Shown in pieces: positions 17,331-25,156 of a stretch of DNA of 39,315 nucleotides; the first letter of the stretch is position 1; each line of letters begins with the position of its first letter. The stretch is from JAHELQ01 sp965603365. Its GTDB lineage: Bacteria > Acidobacteriota > Aminicenantia > UBA2199. The stretch spans positions 1-39,315 of the forward strand of contig CBFDCR010000045.1 of NCBI GenBank assembly GCA_965603365.1, written 5' to 3'. The position numbers were made by a program, and so were the translations under genes. Below the pieces are notes generated by a model that had not been told where the DNA came from, searched no databases, and saw nothing but the letters and a program-made list of their open reading frames with translations.

Positions 17331-19064
17331 ATGAGAATAAAAGTGAAGCGTAACGGTTTTATATTGGTTTCTATATACTTATTTATTATGCTGATGTTTT
17401 TTGCCGGCTGCATGCGCAACCATGTCAAACTGGCCGAGGATTTACAGAAGAATCAGCGCTATGAAGAGGCACTGGAGTACTATTTTAAGGCCTTGAAGGG
17501 CCATCCCGATCGTATTGATTTAAAAGTGAGTATCGACCATTTGTTGAAGGAGGCATCCCGTTATTACTTTCTCCAGGGACGGGGGTACGAAAGATCGGGC
17601 AAAAGAAACAGGGCCGTTTTTTTCTATAAAAAATCCCTGGAGTTTGATCCCGGCAATAATGAAGCCCGGAACGCGCTGAAATTGTTGGTTCGAACGGAGA
17701 GTACCACCAAGACCATCGATGTCATCAAAAAGGAGATGGCGCTCAATGTGGGCTTACCGAAAATACTAAGGGGTAAAGATCGGCTGGACCTGGTATTTAA
17801 AAGCCGGACCAGCTTGAAGGCAATCTTCAAAGTCTTATCTAAGACGGGCAATGTAAATATATTATTGGACCCCAATTTTAAAGACGATAAGGTAACGCTG
17901 GAATTGCTGGACGTCACCTTTTACCAGGCTTTGGAGCGCATCTGTCAGCTCTTTAAGTGTAAGTATTACATTCTTGATGAAAGGAACATCGTTATTGCCC
18001 TGGATTCAAAAGACAGTGACAAACGCTACAAAAAGCTGTTGATCAAGAATATATTTTTCTCCAATGTGGATGCTGCCGATGCCAAGAAGATCATCGAATC
18101 GGTTTTCCGACCGGAAAAATTGACCTTGAACAAGATGGGCAATTCGTTAATGGTAACCGATTCGCTGGAGAATGTGGCGCTGGTGGAAAAATTGGCCCAG
18201 TTTATAGACAAGCGGCAGGGGGAGGTGGAGATTTCCGTGGAAATAATGGAGGTAGATAAGAAAAAACTGCGGGAGTACGGCACGGAACTTTCATCCTGGC
18301 AGATTGGCGCGGCCATTGAAGGGACCGAGGCGGGGATCGGTTTGAATGAGATCGATGGTATCACTTCCGCCGATATCAAGATGTCGGTGCCCCAGGTGGT
18401 TTGGAAGTTTTTTTCTTCCATCACCGACTCCAAAATATTGTCCCGCCCCAAAATAAGGGGACTCGATAAAGAGGAAATCAATATAAAGCTGGGGGAAAAG
18501 CGCCCCATACCCATGACTACCTTTGTGCCCATTGCCGTTGGCGGTGTGAATCAGCAGCCTATTACCTCCTATACACTGACCGATGTGGGAATATCCTTGA
18601 CCATCACTCCCACCATTCACCACAACCGGGAGGTTACATTAGAGCTAACCTTTGAGTTGACCTACGTAACCGATATCGGGGGGGCTTACACACCCCCCAC
18701 GTTGGGAAACCGGAAAATCTCCACAAAGTTGAGATTGAGAGACGGGGAGACCGGCATCATTGCCGGCCTGATGCGGGGCAGCAGCACCCGGAGTCGCAGC
18801 GGTATTCCCATTTTGAATCGAATTCCCATTATAAAGGATATATTTTCTTCCAACAGCAAGATGGATGAACGGACCGATATATTGTTGAGTATTACCCCGC
18901 GGGTATTGAGGATGCCGGAGATTACCCGTCAAGATGTGGACGCTTATTTAATAGGCACCGGCCAGAAGGTGGAGTTAAGAAGGTGGCAAGGCTATAAAGG
19001 GACACCGGGGGAAAAAAAACCACCGAAGCCAAAGGGAAAGAAAACCGGTAACCGGAAAAAATAA
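17331..19064 (+). CDS. Secretin-family outer-membrane lipoprotein with TPR region
   Basis: This 577-residue protein resembles GspD/PilQ secretins, which form gated outer-membrane channels. A lipoprotein signal ends FFAGC with lipidated C27. Residues about 34-125 are TPR-like (QRYEEALEYYFKAL, RAVFFYKKSLEFDPGN). About 145-215 is an N0/STN-like domain, about 230-300 a secretin N1 domain, and about 305-545 the secretin core with GIPILNRIPIIKDIFSS and LLSITPRVL. The tail is lysine-rich. The core is compact for the family, so the pore may be small. It sits between two pairs of S74 fibre genes and no inner-membrane secretion genes are visible. I infer it may export or anchor these proteins. The ATG has no clear Shine-Dalgarno site. 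Confidence 0.85.
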   Translation: MRIKVKRNGFILVSIYLFIMLMFFAGCMRNHVKLAEDLQKNQRYEEALEYYFKALKGHPDRIDLKVSIDHLLKEASRYYFLQGRGYERSGKRNRAVFFYKKSLEFDPGNNEARNALKLLVRTESTTKTIDVIKKEMALNVGLPKILRGKDRLDLVFKSRTSLKAIFKVLSKTGNVNILLDPNFKDDKVTLELLDVTFYQALERICQLFKCKYYILDERNIVIALDSKDSDKRYKKLLIKNIFFSNVDAADAKKIIESVFRPEKLTLNKMGNSLMVTDSLENVALVEKLAQFIDKRQGEVEISVEIMEVDKKKLREYGTELSSWQIGAAIEGTEAGIGLNEIDGITSADIKMSVPQVVWKFFSSITDSKILSRPKIRGLDKEEINIKLGEKRPIPMTTFVPIAVGGVNQQPITSYTLTDVGISLTITPTIHHNREVTLELTFELTYVTDIGGAYTPPTLGNRKISTKLRLRDGETGIIAGLMRGSSTRSRSGIPILNRIPIIKDIFSSNSKMDERTDILLSITPRVLRMPEITRQDVDAYLIGTGQKVELRRWQGYKGTPGEKKPPKPKGKKTGNRKK

Positions 19065-19074
19065 AAAGTTTTTG

Positions 19075-19103
19075 TTGACATGCTACAATTTTTATGTCAA
19101 TAT
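19075..19103 (+). promoter_or_regulatory. Promoter of third S74 fibre gene
   Basis: A perfect TTGACA at 19075-19080 is followed after 17 bases by CAATAT at 19098-19103. The hexamers and much of the following leader align with those before paralogue 4, and differ from the promoters of paralogues 1 and 2. Confidence 0.55.
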
Positions 19104-19223
19104 ATAACCATGAGGGTTACGTATTTAGTTTTCTCAATTTACTCGGCTTCTGTTTCATTGACCGGGAACTTTCGAACTTACGGTTTTCCGGTTTCCAAAA
19201 AAAACAAATTAGGAGGTAAGATA

Positions 19224-20804
19224 ATGAACATAAAAGGAAAAGTATTGGCAGTTGTTGCTGCCGTGATTTTTGGTATTTTTTATATAGGCTCGGCTAACTT
19301 GAGTGCCGAATCGGGATTGTTGCCTGACAGCAAGCCGGTGGCTGAGGAGATGTTGGGCTCCTCCGGGATAACCTGGTCCCCCAAAATCAGTTATGCCCGA
19401 TTGACGGTGACCGTTGCCCGGCCGGACGGCTCGGCATTTACCAAAACTTTTGATTCCGGAGGTACGCCGTACCTCGATTTTTCGGAAATTATGGGCCAGG
19501 ATTTTACCGACGGTATCTATACCTATGAATTGTGGGCGACTCCCGAGATTGGCCGTCGGGTTCGGGGTGACCTCGAGGTTGAGACCCGGGCCTATCTGGC
19601 TCCAGAGGGTTTGAACCAGACCGGTTACTTTATGGTCCGGGGAGGCTCTATCGTCACCAACAATGCCGGCGAAAGTATCGCCGCGCCCCAGACACTGATC
19701 TCCGACAATCTCTACGTACAGGGCAGCCTGTGCGTGGGTATTGACTGTGTAAACAATGAGAGTTTTGGTTTTGACACGATTCGGTTGAAGGAGAACAACC
19801 TGCGCATCCACTTCCAGGATACCAGTTCTTCTGCCTCGTTCCCCACCAACGACTGGCGCATAATCGTCAACGACAGCTCCAACGGCGGTGCCAGCTACTT
19901 TGCCGTCGAGGATTCCGATGCCGGGACCAAGCCCTTTACCGTGCGGGCCGGTGCCGGTAACAATGCCCTCTACGTGGACAACCAGGGAGATTTGGGCCTG
20001 GGAACTTCCACGCCGGTCCTGGAACTGCAAATTACCGATGGGGACACTCCGGGTGTGCGGCTGGAACAGAATGGCTCCAGCGGCTGGACCCCCCAGACCT
20101 GGGACGTGGCCGGTAACGAGACCAACTTCTTTATCCGGGATGTCAGCAATAGTTCCTACCTGCCCTTCCGCATCCAGCCCGGCACACCATCCAACACCCT
20201 GACCCTCAAGTCCGACGGCAAAGTCGGCATCGGCACCTGGTCGCCTGCGGCCCAGTTTGAGATCGAGACAACCGGCAAGAATGCCGCCGTCATATTCGAG
20301 CGAACCGATGGGGCAACGGGTAAGTTTACCGCCAGGCCGAACGAAGTCTATATCGGCTCCGGTTCCGACCATAACGTGAAGATCGTGGGCAATAACAACG
20401 TGGTCATGACTCTCCAACCCAGCGGCAATGTGGGTATCGGCCTGGATCCCACTCACTTACTGCACCTGTCGGGAGGCGCCTACAGTGATGGTACCACCTG
20501 GCAGAATGCTTCCAGTATCGCCTTTAAGGAAAACGTCAGGAGTCTTGATGGCAATGAGGCGATGTCTGCATTGAACGCGCTCAATCCGGTGAAATTCAAT
20601 TACAAAACCAATAAGCTGGAAGAGTACGTGGGTTTCATCGCCGAAGAGGTTCCCGAGCTGGTGGCCACCAATGGCCGGAAGGGCTTGAGTCCGATGGACA
20701 TCGTGGCCGTTCTCACCCGGGTGGTTCAGCAGCAGCAAAAAACCATATCTACCCTGAACACCAGGATTGACGATCTGGAAAACAGGTTACAGTCAGAAAA
20801 ATAA
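19224..20804 (+). CDS. Secreted S74-chaperone fibre protein, paralogue 3
   Basis: This 526-residue member of the same family starts at ATG 19224, because TAGGAGGT precedes it and the signal peptide (MNIKGKVLAVVAAVIFGIF) begins there. An in-frame ATG at 19080 overlaps the promoter and is unlikely. It shares SLCVGIDC, the beta-repeat region and the S74 domain (S430/K435, FKENVRSLD, VGFIAEEVPELV). Its final fibre segment GLDPTHLLHLSGGAYSDG is common with paralogue 4 but not with 1 and 2. The coiled-coil end runs QQQKTISTLNTRIDDLENRL. Confidence 0.85.
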   Translation: MNIKGKVLAVVAAVIFGIFYIGSANLSAESGLLPDSKPVAEEMLGSSGITWSPKISYARLTVTVARPDGSAFTKTFDSGGTPYLDFSEIMGQDFTDGIYTYELWATPEIGRRVRGDLEVETRAYLAPEGLNQTGYFMVRGGSIVTNNAGESIAAPQTLISDNLYVQGSLCVGIDCVNNESFGFDTIRLKENNLRIHFQDTSSSASFPTNDWRIIVNDSSNGGASYFAVEDSDAGTKPFTVRAGAGNNALYVDNQGDLGLGTSTPVLELQITDGDTPGVRLEQNGSSGWTPQTWDVAGNETNFFIRDVSNSSYLPFRIQPGTPSNTLTLKSDGKVGIGTWSPAAQFEIETTGKNAAVIFERTDGATGKFTARPNEVYIGSGSDHNVKIVGNNNVVMTLQPSGNVGIGLDPTHLLHLSGGAYSDGTTWQNASSIAFKENVRSLDGNEAMSALNALNPVKFNYKTNKLEEYVGFIAEEVPELVATNGRKGLSPMDIVAVLTRVVQQQQKTISTLNTRIDDLENRLQSEK

Positions 20805-20828
20805 CATCATTTAATGAAGCGGGTAACG

Positions 20829-20888
20829 GGGCTGCCCGGTTAGGTAAGGTGTGAGGCGTTATGCGCTGCCAAACCTGCCGGGCAGCCC
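20829..20888 (+). terminator. Hairpin after S74 paralogue 3
   Basis: GGGCTGCCCGG at 20829-20839 and CCGGGCAGCCC at 20878-20888 form a perfect 11-bp stem, extended inside by AGGT/ACCT. The T tract behind it is weak (CCCTTTTA), so it may end transcription poorly or protect the 3' end. Confidence 0.6.
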
Positions 20889-21002
20889 AATCCCTTTTAT
20901 GGTCACCGTTTTACCGTTTTAACTGTTACGAAGATGGAAGGTAATTCATAAATATAACCAAAACTAAGAAACTTTAAAACCGGGAAAAAAAACGTTTTTG
21001 GG

Positions 21003-21031
21003 TTGACATTTTATAGTTTTTATATCAAAAT
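21003..21031 (+). promoter_or_regulatory. Promoter of fourth S74 fibre gene
   Basis: TTGACA at 21003-21008, a 17-base spacer and CAAAAT at 21026-21031, with the following leader resembling that of paralogue 3. Confidence 0.6.
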
Positions 21032-21121
21032 ATATAGCCATAGTGGTTATATTTGGATTTTCCAATTATTTCGGTTTTGCGGTTTTCTAGTTTCGAAAAA
21101 ATCAATTAAGGAGTTAATATA

Positions 21122-22699
21122 ATGAACCCAGAAGGAAAAATTTTTGCAGTGTTTGCTGCCGTGATTTTTACTGCTTTTTTTATCGGTTCAATTGACCTGG
21201 CTGCCGAATCGGCTCTGCTGCCCGACAGCAAGCCGGTGGCCGAAGAGATGTTGGACTCATCCGGGATAAGCTGGTCCCCCAGGATCGGTTATGCCCGCTT
21301 GATTCTCACTGTGGCCGTCCCTGACGGTTCGGTTTATCATCGGACCTTTGAGGCCGGAACCTCCCCCTACTTTAACCTCTCCGATCTGGATGTCCAATCT
21401 CTGCGGGACGGTCTTTACACCTATGAACTGCTGGTGGTACCGGTGATCAAGAATCGTGTCCGCGATGATGCCGGGAGCGAAAGTCCACCATCGGATCAGC
21501 AGAGATTGACCCAGACCGGTTATTTTACGGTCCGGGGCGGCGCCATTATCAACAACACCTCCAGCGAAACCGTGTCCAGACCCTTCGATCAGTTGATTCT
21601 CGATGATTTGATCGTGGACGGCAGCCTGTGTGTGGGCTTTGATTGTTATAACGGCGAGAGCTTCGGTTTTGATACCCTTCGATTGAAGGAGAACAACCTG
21701 CGTATCCACTTCCAGGATACCAGTAACACTGCCGCGTTCCCCACCACCGACTGGCGCATTACCGTCAACGACAGTGCCAGCGGCGGTGCCAGTTATTTTT
21801 CTATCGACGATGCCGATAGCGGGAGATCGGTCTTCAAGATCGAAGCCGGGGCCCGAGCCAATGCCCTCTATGTGGACGATTCCGGCCGGATCGGTATTGG
21901 GACCGCCACACCGAGTGAGGATATCCACATTGCCTATGGAGACACACCCACTGTGCGACTGGACCAGGACGGCTCAGGCGGCTGGGCTCCCCAGAAATGG
22001 GATGTGGCCGGCAACGAGGCCAACTTCTTTATCCGGGATGTCACCAACGGCTCCAAACTGCCCTTCCGCATCCAGCCCAATACACCCGCCGATACCCTGT
22101 GCCTCAAGGCCGATGGTAAGGTCGGCATCGGCACCTGGTCGCCGGCAGCTCAATTTGAGATCGAGAAGACCGGCGAGAACGTCGCCGTCATATTCGAGCG
22201 GACCGATGGGGCAACGGGCAAATTTACCGCCAGGCCGGACGAAGTCTATATGGGTTCCGGTTCGGCTCATAACGTGAAGATCGTGGCCAACAACAATGAG
22301 GTCATAACCGTCGAACCCGGCGGTAATGTGGGTATCGGCCTGGACCCCACTCACTTGCTGCACCTGTCGGGCGGCGCCTACAGCGACGGCACCACCTGGG
22401 AAAATGCCTCTAGTATCGCCTTAAAGGAAAATATCCAGAGTCTGGACGCGGCTGAGGCCATAGCTGCCTTAGAGGAGCTCAACCCGGTGAAATTCAATTA
22501 CAAAACCAATAAGCTGGAAAAAAATGTGGGTTTCATCGCCGAAGAGGTCCCCGAGCTGGTGGCCACCAATGGCCGCAAGGGCTTGAGTCCAATGGACATC
22601 GTGGCCGTTCTCACCCGGGTGGTTCAGCAGCAGCAAAAGACGATATCTACCCTGAACAATAAGATTGAAGATCTGGAAAACAGGCTGCAAGGGGAATAA
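21122..22699 (+). CDS. Secreted S74-chaperone fibre protein, paralogue 4
   Basis: This 525-residue protein is closest to paralogue 3 in its signal peptide region, SKPVAEEMLDSSGISWSP start, GLDPTHLLHLSGGAYSDG segment and S74 domain (S430/K435, LKENIQSLD). Its middle (SYFSIDDADSGRSVFKIEAGA, NGSKLPFRIQPNTP) is instead closer to paralogues 1 and 2, which fits segment exchange among the four genes. AAGGAG precedes the ATG. It ends 6 nt before the stop of a convergent Smr gene. Confidence 0.85.
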   Translation: MNPEGKIFAVFAAVIFTAFFIGSIDLAAESALLPDSKPVAEEMLDSSGISWSPRIGYARLILTVAVPDGSVYHRTFEAGTSPYFNLSDLDVQSLRDGLYTYELLVVPVIKNRVRDDAGSESPPSDQQRLTQTGYFTVRGGAIINNTSSETVSRPFDQLILDDLIVDGSLCVGFDCYNGESFGFDTLRLKENNLRIHFQDTSNTAAFPTTDWRITVNDSASGGASYFSIDDADSGRSVFKIEAGARANALYVDDSGRIGIGTATPSEDIHIAYGDTPTVRLDQDGSGGWAPQKWDVAGNEANFFIRDVTNGSKLPFRIQPNTPADTLCLKADGKVGIGTWSPAAQFEIEKTGENVAVIFERTDGATGKFTARPDEVYMGSGSAHNVKIVANNNEVITVEPGGNVGIGLDPTHLLHLSGGAYSDGTTWENASSIALKENIQSLDAAEAIAALEELNPVKFNYKTNKLEKNVGFIAEEVPELVATNGRKGLSPMDIVAVLTRVVQQQQKTISTLNNKIEDLENRLQGE

Positions 22700-22705
22700 T
22701 ACCGG

Positions 22706-23224
22706 TTATGGAACCGGAAGGTAAACGACGACAGCGCCGCTTTTGCGTTTGTCCTTCCTCTCCCATTTAAAGGCCAGGATCTTTCCCTCTCTTTTCAGGG
22801 CATACAATTTTGTTTCGATGACATCCGGCAGTACCGGTTTACCCGCCGAGTGGTGACCCTTGCCGACAATGATCCGCACCGTACGGGTGCCTCTGGCACG
22901 GGCCAATCTTATGAATGTCTCGACCCTGGTTTCAGCCCGGGCAGCCGTATAGTGGTGCAGATCCAGTTCTTCCTGAACAGGGGGATAGGATTTTATTTTT
23001 TTGTCGATACAGAGGGGAGTATGCGGCTCTTTTTCCCGTATTTTTTCCCTCAGGTAAGCCTGCTGATCGGGATCTGATAAAGAGTGCTCGAACATATTGG
23101 CAAAATCTTCATCCTCGTCGGTGCAGGGCCTCCGGGTATTCCAGATGTCCGCCATGTCATCATGATCGGTTAATAGATAAAACCCATGCCTGTCTTTTTT
23201 TATCTTTTTTCGCTTCTTCGACAT
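22706..23224 (-). CDS. Smr-domain protein
   Basis: This 172-residue protein has a C-terminal Smr domain (about residues 85-172) with the signature LDLHHYTAARAE and the GKGHHS motif. Smr domains (MutS2 C-terminus, YdaL-type stand-alone proteins) bind or nick nucleic acid, and stand-alone forms are linked to RNA or DNA endonuclease activity. The N-terminus is a basic KKRKKIKKDRHGF stretch followed by an acidic linker. I chose ATG 23224 with AGGAAAG upstream; an upstream in-frame start at 23281 has no such support. It converges with S74 paralogue 4. Confidence 0.88.
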   Translation of the reverse strand: MSKKRKKIKKDRHGFYLLTDHDDMADIWNTRRPCTDEDEDFANMFEHSLSDPDQQAYLREKIREKEPHTPLCIDKKIKSYPPVQEELDLHHYTAARAETRVETFIRLARARGTRTVRIIVGKGHHSAGKPVLPDVIETKLYALKREGKILAFKWERKDKRKSGAVVVYLPVP

Positions 23225-23269
23225 TGCGCTTTCCTGCAGGTTCAGTGAAGGTATTGTATCTGAAAATGA

Positions 23270-23699
23270 CGGACAATTCAACTGCGTTTGACCTGGTTCG
23301 TGATTGCGGTTTTTATGCTCAAGACCTCGGTGGGGGTGGCCTTCCAGGTGCTGCCCCTGATTGTGTTCGTCTCCGCCATCATGGGTATACTGGTCTATCT
23401 GGGGGTGATCCAGCTCGTGATTAAAATTCCGGCCAGGATCTTTTACAGGACTTTAAAGATCCCCGGGCTGGAGGCCTTCACCTGCTCAATGCTCATCTTT
23501 ATGGGTATCGAGACCATTACCGGGGTCAGAGATTACATCAAGAATATGAATGAGTCACGGATTTTCACCATCATGACCACTATCGACCTCCGTAAATTTG
23601 CCGTCACCACCTATGATATCCCGGTTGGCGATCAAGGCTTTAGTTGCCTGTTTTTTGACCACCATGATGACCGCGGCTATTGCCAGCCTGTTGATCTGA
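23270..23699 (+). pseudogene. Decayed concentrative nucleoside transporter (CNT/NupC family)
   Basis: Frame 2 from about 23270 reads LTWFVIAVFMLKTSVGVAF, then VLPLIVFVSAIMGILVYLGV and a LEAFTCSMLIFMGIETITG helix, typical of the middle and gate regions of CNT-family transporters. After about 23590 the frame is lost. From about 23625 another frame reads RLAIKALVACF and TTMMTAAIASLLI before TGA at 23697, which resembles the family's C-terminal helix. Intact members have about 400 residues, so the N-terminus and at least two internal parts are missing. No start codon with a ribosome site is evident. I call it a gene relic. Confidence 0.65.
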
Positions 23700-24311
23700 G
23701 TGTAAAAGTGGTGTGGATCCGGAATTATTAGGTTCGATAATATAGATGGTGTCTTTCTTGAGGAACTCCAGTATCTCCTTCACCCGGTAACCGGCATTGT
23801 CGATATGTTTAAGGATGGTGCGGCGGGGTAAAAAGTGGGTAGAACCGGTTTTTTCCGGTTCCTGTTCCAGGATAATCACCGGTGCTCCGGGTTTCAGATC
23901 CGGTATGATATTTTTCAGGAACTCCACCGGCCGGCTGAGATGGTGGCACACGTAAACCATAATCACCATATCCAGCTCTCCATCCGGGAAAAGGGGATCG
24001 GTCTTCGTACCCAGAATCGTTTCGATATTGCGGATGCCTTCTCGGCGGCAGCGTCTCTCTATGGTTTTGAGATGACGCTCGACAATCTCGTTGGCATAGA
24101 TTTTGCCGCCGGGCCCGACCCGTTTGCATAATTTAAAGGTGAAATATCCGCTTCCCACTCCGGCCTCGCCGATCACCATGCCCGGTTTGATTCCCAGGGC
24201 ATCCATGACTTTCTCCGGTTCCTGCCACGAATCCCGATTTGTCCATTGATTGAACAGAACCAGGTGGAGGCCGATGAGACCCGCCAGTAGAACCAGCCAT
24301 TTCTTCTTCAT
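23640..24311 (-). CDS. Membrane-anchored class I SAM-dependent methyltransferase
   Basis: This 223-residue protein has an N-terminal hydrophobic anchor or uncleaved signal (KKKWLVLLAGLIGLHLVLF) and a Rossmann methyltransferase domain. SAM motif I is GEAGVGSGYFT, the acidic strand end is IYANEIVE, and later motifs are DMVIMVYVCHHL and APVIILEQEP. The substrate is unknown; relatives are annotated as exported or periplasm-facing methyltransferases. AAGGAAA precedes the ATG. The last ~30 codons after YIIEP run antisense through the transporter relic and have no family counterpart, so the original stop was probably lost and the C-terminus extended into junk. Confidence 0.82.
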   Translation of the reverse strand: MKKKWLVLLAGLIGLHLVLFNQWTNRDSWQEPEKVMDALGIKPGMVIGEAGVGSGYFTFKLCKRVGPGGKIYANEIVERHLKTIERRCRREGIRNIETILGTKTDPLFPDGELDMVIMVYVCHHLSRPVEFLKNIIPDLKPGAPVIILEQEPEKTGSTHFLPRRTILKHIDNAGYRVKEILEFLKKDTIYIIEPNNSGSTPLLHSDQQAGNSRGHHGGQKTGN

Positions 24312-24506
24312 TTAAGTTTCCTTCTTTCCCTGTCAACATACCATATCCCCCCCCTTTTGTAAACGGCATCGAACAATATCTGGAGCGGGTTAATCGTCTG
24401 TTTTGAAGTGCTGGAAGTGGTGGGGGAAGTGCTGGGGACGGTGGGTGAAAACGTATAAACTTTAGCTGGAGGGATGGTGAAAGTTCTATGATTGCCGCCT
24501 TTTTCT

Positions 24507-24535
24507 TGACAGCGAATTTTTTACTTGTTAAAATT
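24507..24535 (+). promoter_or_regulatory. Promoter of the thioredoxin-propeller-peptide operon
   Basis: TTGACA at 24507-24512, exactly 17 bases, then TAAAAT at 24530-24535: a near-consensus sigma-70 promoter about 40 bases upstream of the TTG start at 24581. Confidence 0.7.
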
Positions 24536-24580
24536 TCAAATTAATTATTCGAGTGATATGGATAAAAAAGGAGGAACCTT

Positions 24581-25141
24581 TTGAAAAAGGAGAATATCCT
24601 TTACCTGCTCGTTATTATGGCAATATTGGTTGCTGCCGGAGTGATTATTACAAATCTGATCCGGGAAAACAAGACCCTGAAATCCCATGTTCCTTGCCTG
24701 GTGGAGGGCGAAAAAATTGAATATTTCGATTTAAAGGGAATGGATGAACAGGTCATCGATGAATCCAATCTGGAAAAGGAGAGGACATCACTGATTTTTA
24801 TCTTTTCCCGCCCCTGTTCGCCTTGCAACAGAAATATTGTATTCTGGGACAGGATGGCAGACATATTAAAGGACGATGTCCGGTTCTTCGGCATCATCCT
24901 GGATGATTTTGACCGGGCCCATGATTTTTCTCAAAGTAAAAAACTGCATTTTAACATCTATGTGCCGGTGGATTTGAATCGCTTTGTCGAACAGTGGAGG
25001 CTGAAACTCGACCTGGCTCAAACCGTTCTTTTCCATGACCAACGGGTAAAAACAGTTGAGATCGGTGATTTAAATGGCCAGAGTTTTACCGAAGTGGTGA
25101 AAGCAGCCAGAAGGCTGACCGGTAAGGGAAAAAATAGATAA
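24581..25141 (+). CDS. Membrane-tethered thioredoxin-like protein
   Basis: This 186-residue protein has one N-terminal membrane anchor (about residues 5-27). A thioredoxin-like domain facing the periplasm has the redox pair C-S-P-C in FIFSRPCSPCNRNIVFW, at the position of the CxxC helix in TlpA/ResA-type proteins. The later cis-Pro region is atypical. TTG 24581 is the start: a GGAGGAA site sits 6 bases upstream and no in-frame ATG is available there. It is followed at 15 nt by a six-bladed propeller gene and then a Cys-rich secreted peptide, so a role in thiol chemistry of the exported peptide is attractive but unproven. Confidence 0.82.
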   Translation: MKKENILYLLVIMAILVAAGVIITNLIRENKTLKSHVPCLVEGEKIEYFDLKGMDEQVIDESNLEKERTSLIFIFSRPCSPCNRNIVFWDRMADILKDDVRFFGIILDDFDRAHDFSQSKKLHFNIYVPVDLNRFVEQWRLKLDLAQTVLFHDQRVKTVEIGDLNGQSFTEVVKAARRLTGKGKNR

Positions 25142-25156
25142 AATAGGAGTTGCCAT

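Larger units (their letters stand above)
20805..21121 (+). other. Intergenic region between S74 paralogues 3 and 4
   Basis: This 317-base stretch holds a strong hairpin at 20829-20888 and the promoter of paralogue 4 at 21003-21031. The leader after the promoter aligns with that of paralogue 3. No reading frame in it looks like a gene. Confidence 0.7.

Noticed and set aside
19080..19223. Longer N-terminus for S74 paralogue 3 starting at ATG 19080
   Set aside because: That start lies within the promoter spacer and would hide the signal peptide; ATG 19224 has a strong ribosome site and matches the paralogues.
19209..20456. 415-codon open frame on the minus strand opposite S74 paralogue 3
   Set aside because: It is a shadow of a real gene in GC-rich, codon-biased DNA; similar antisense frames occur opposite the other paralogues, and the translation is low-complexity Gly/Asp/Val-rich with no motif or ribosome site.
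13875..22699. Prophage or tailocin tail-fibre locus
   Set aside because: S74 domains first suggested phage, but each protein has a signal peptide, and no tail, baseplate, holin, lysin or integrase gene is present.
22702..22717. CCGGTT-ATGG-AACCGG hairpin between convergent S74 paralogue 4 and Smr genes
   Set aside because: Only six base pairs, overlaps the Smr stop codon region and has no T tract on either side; too weak to call a terminator.
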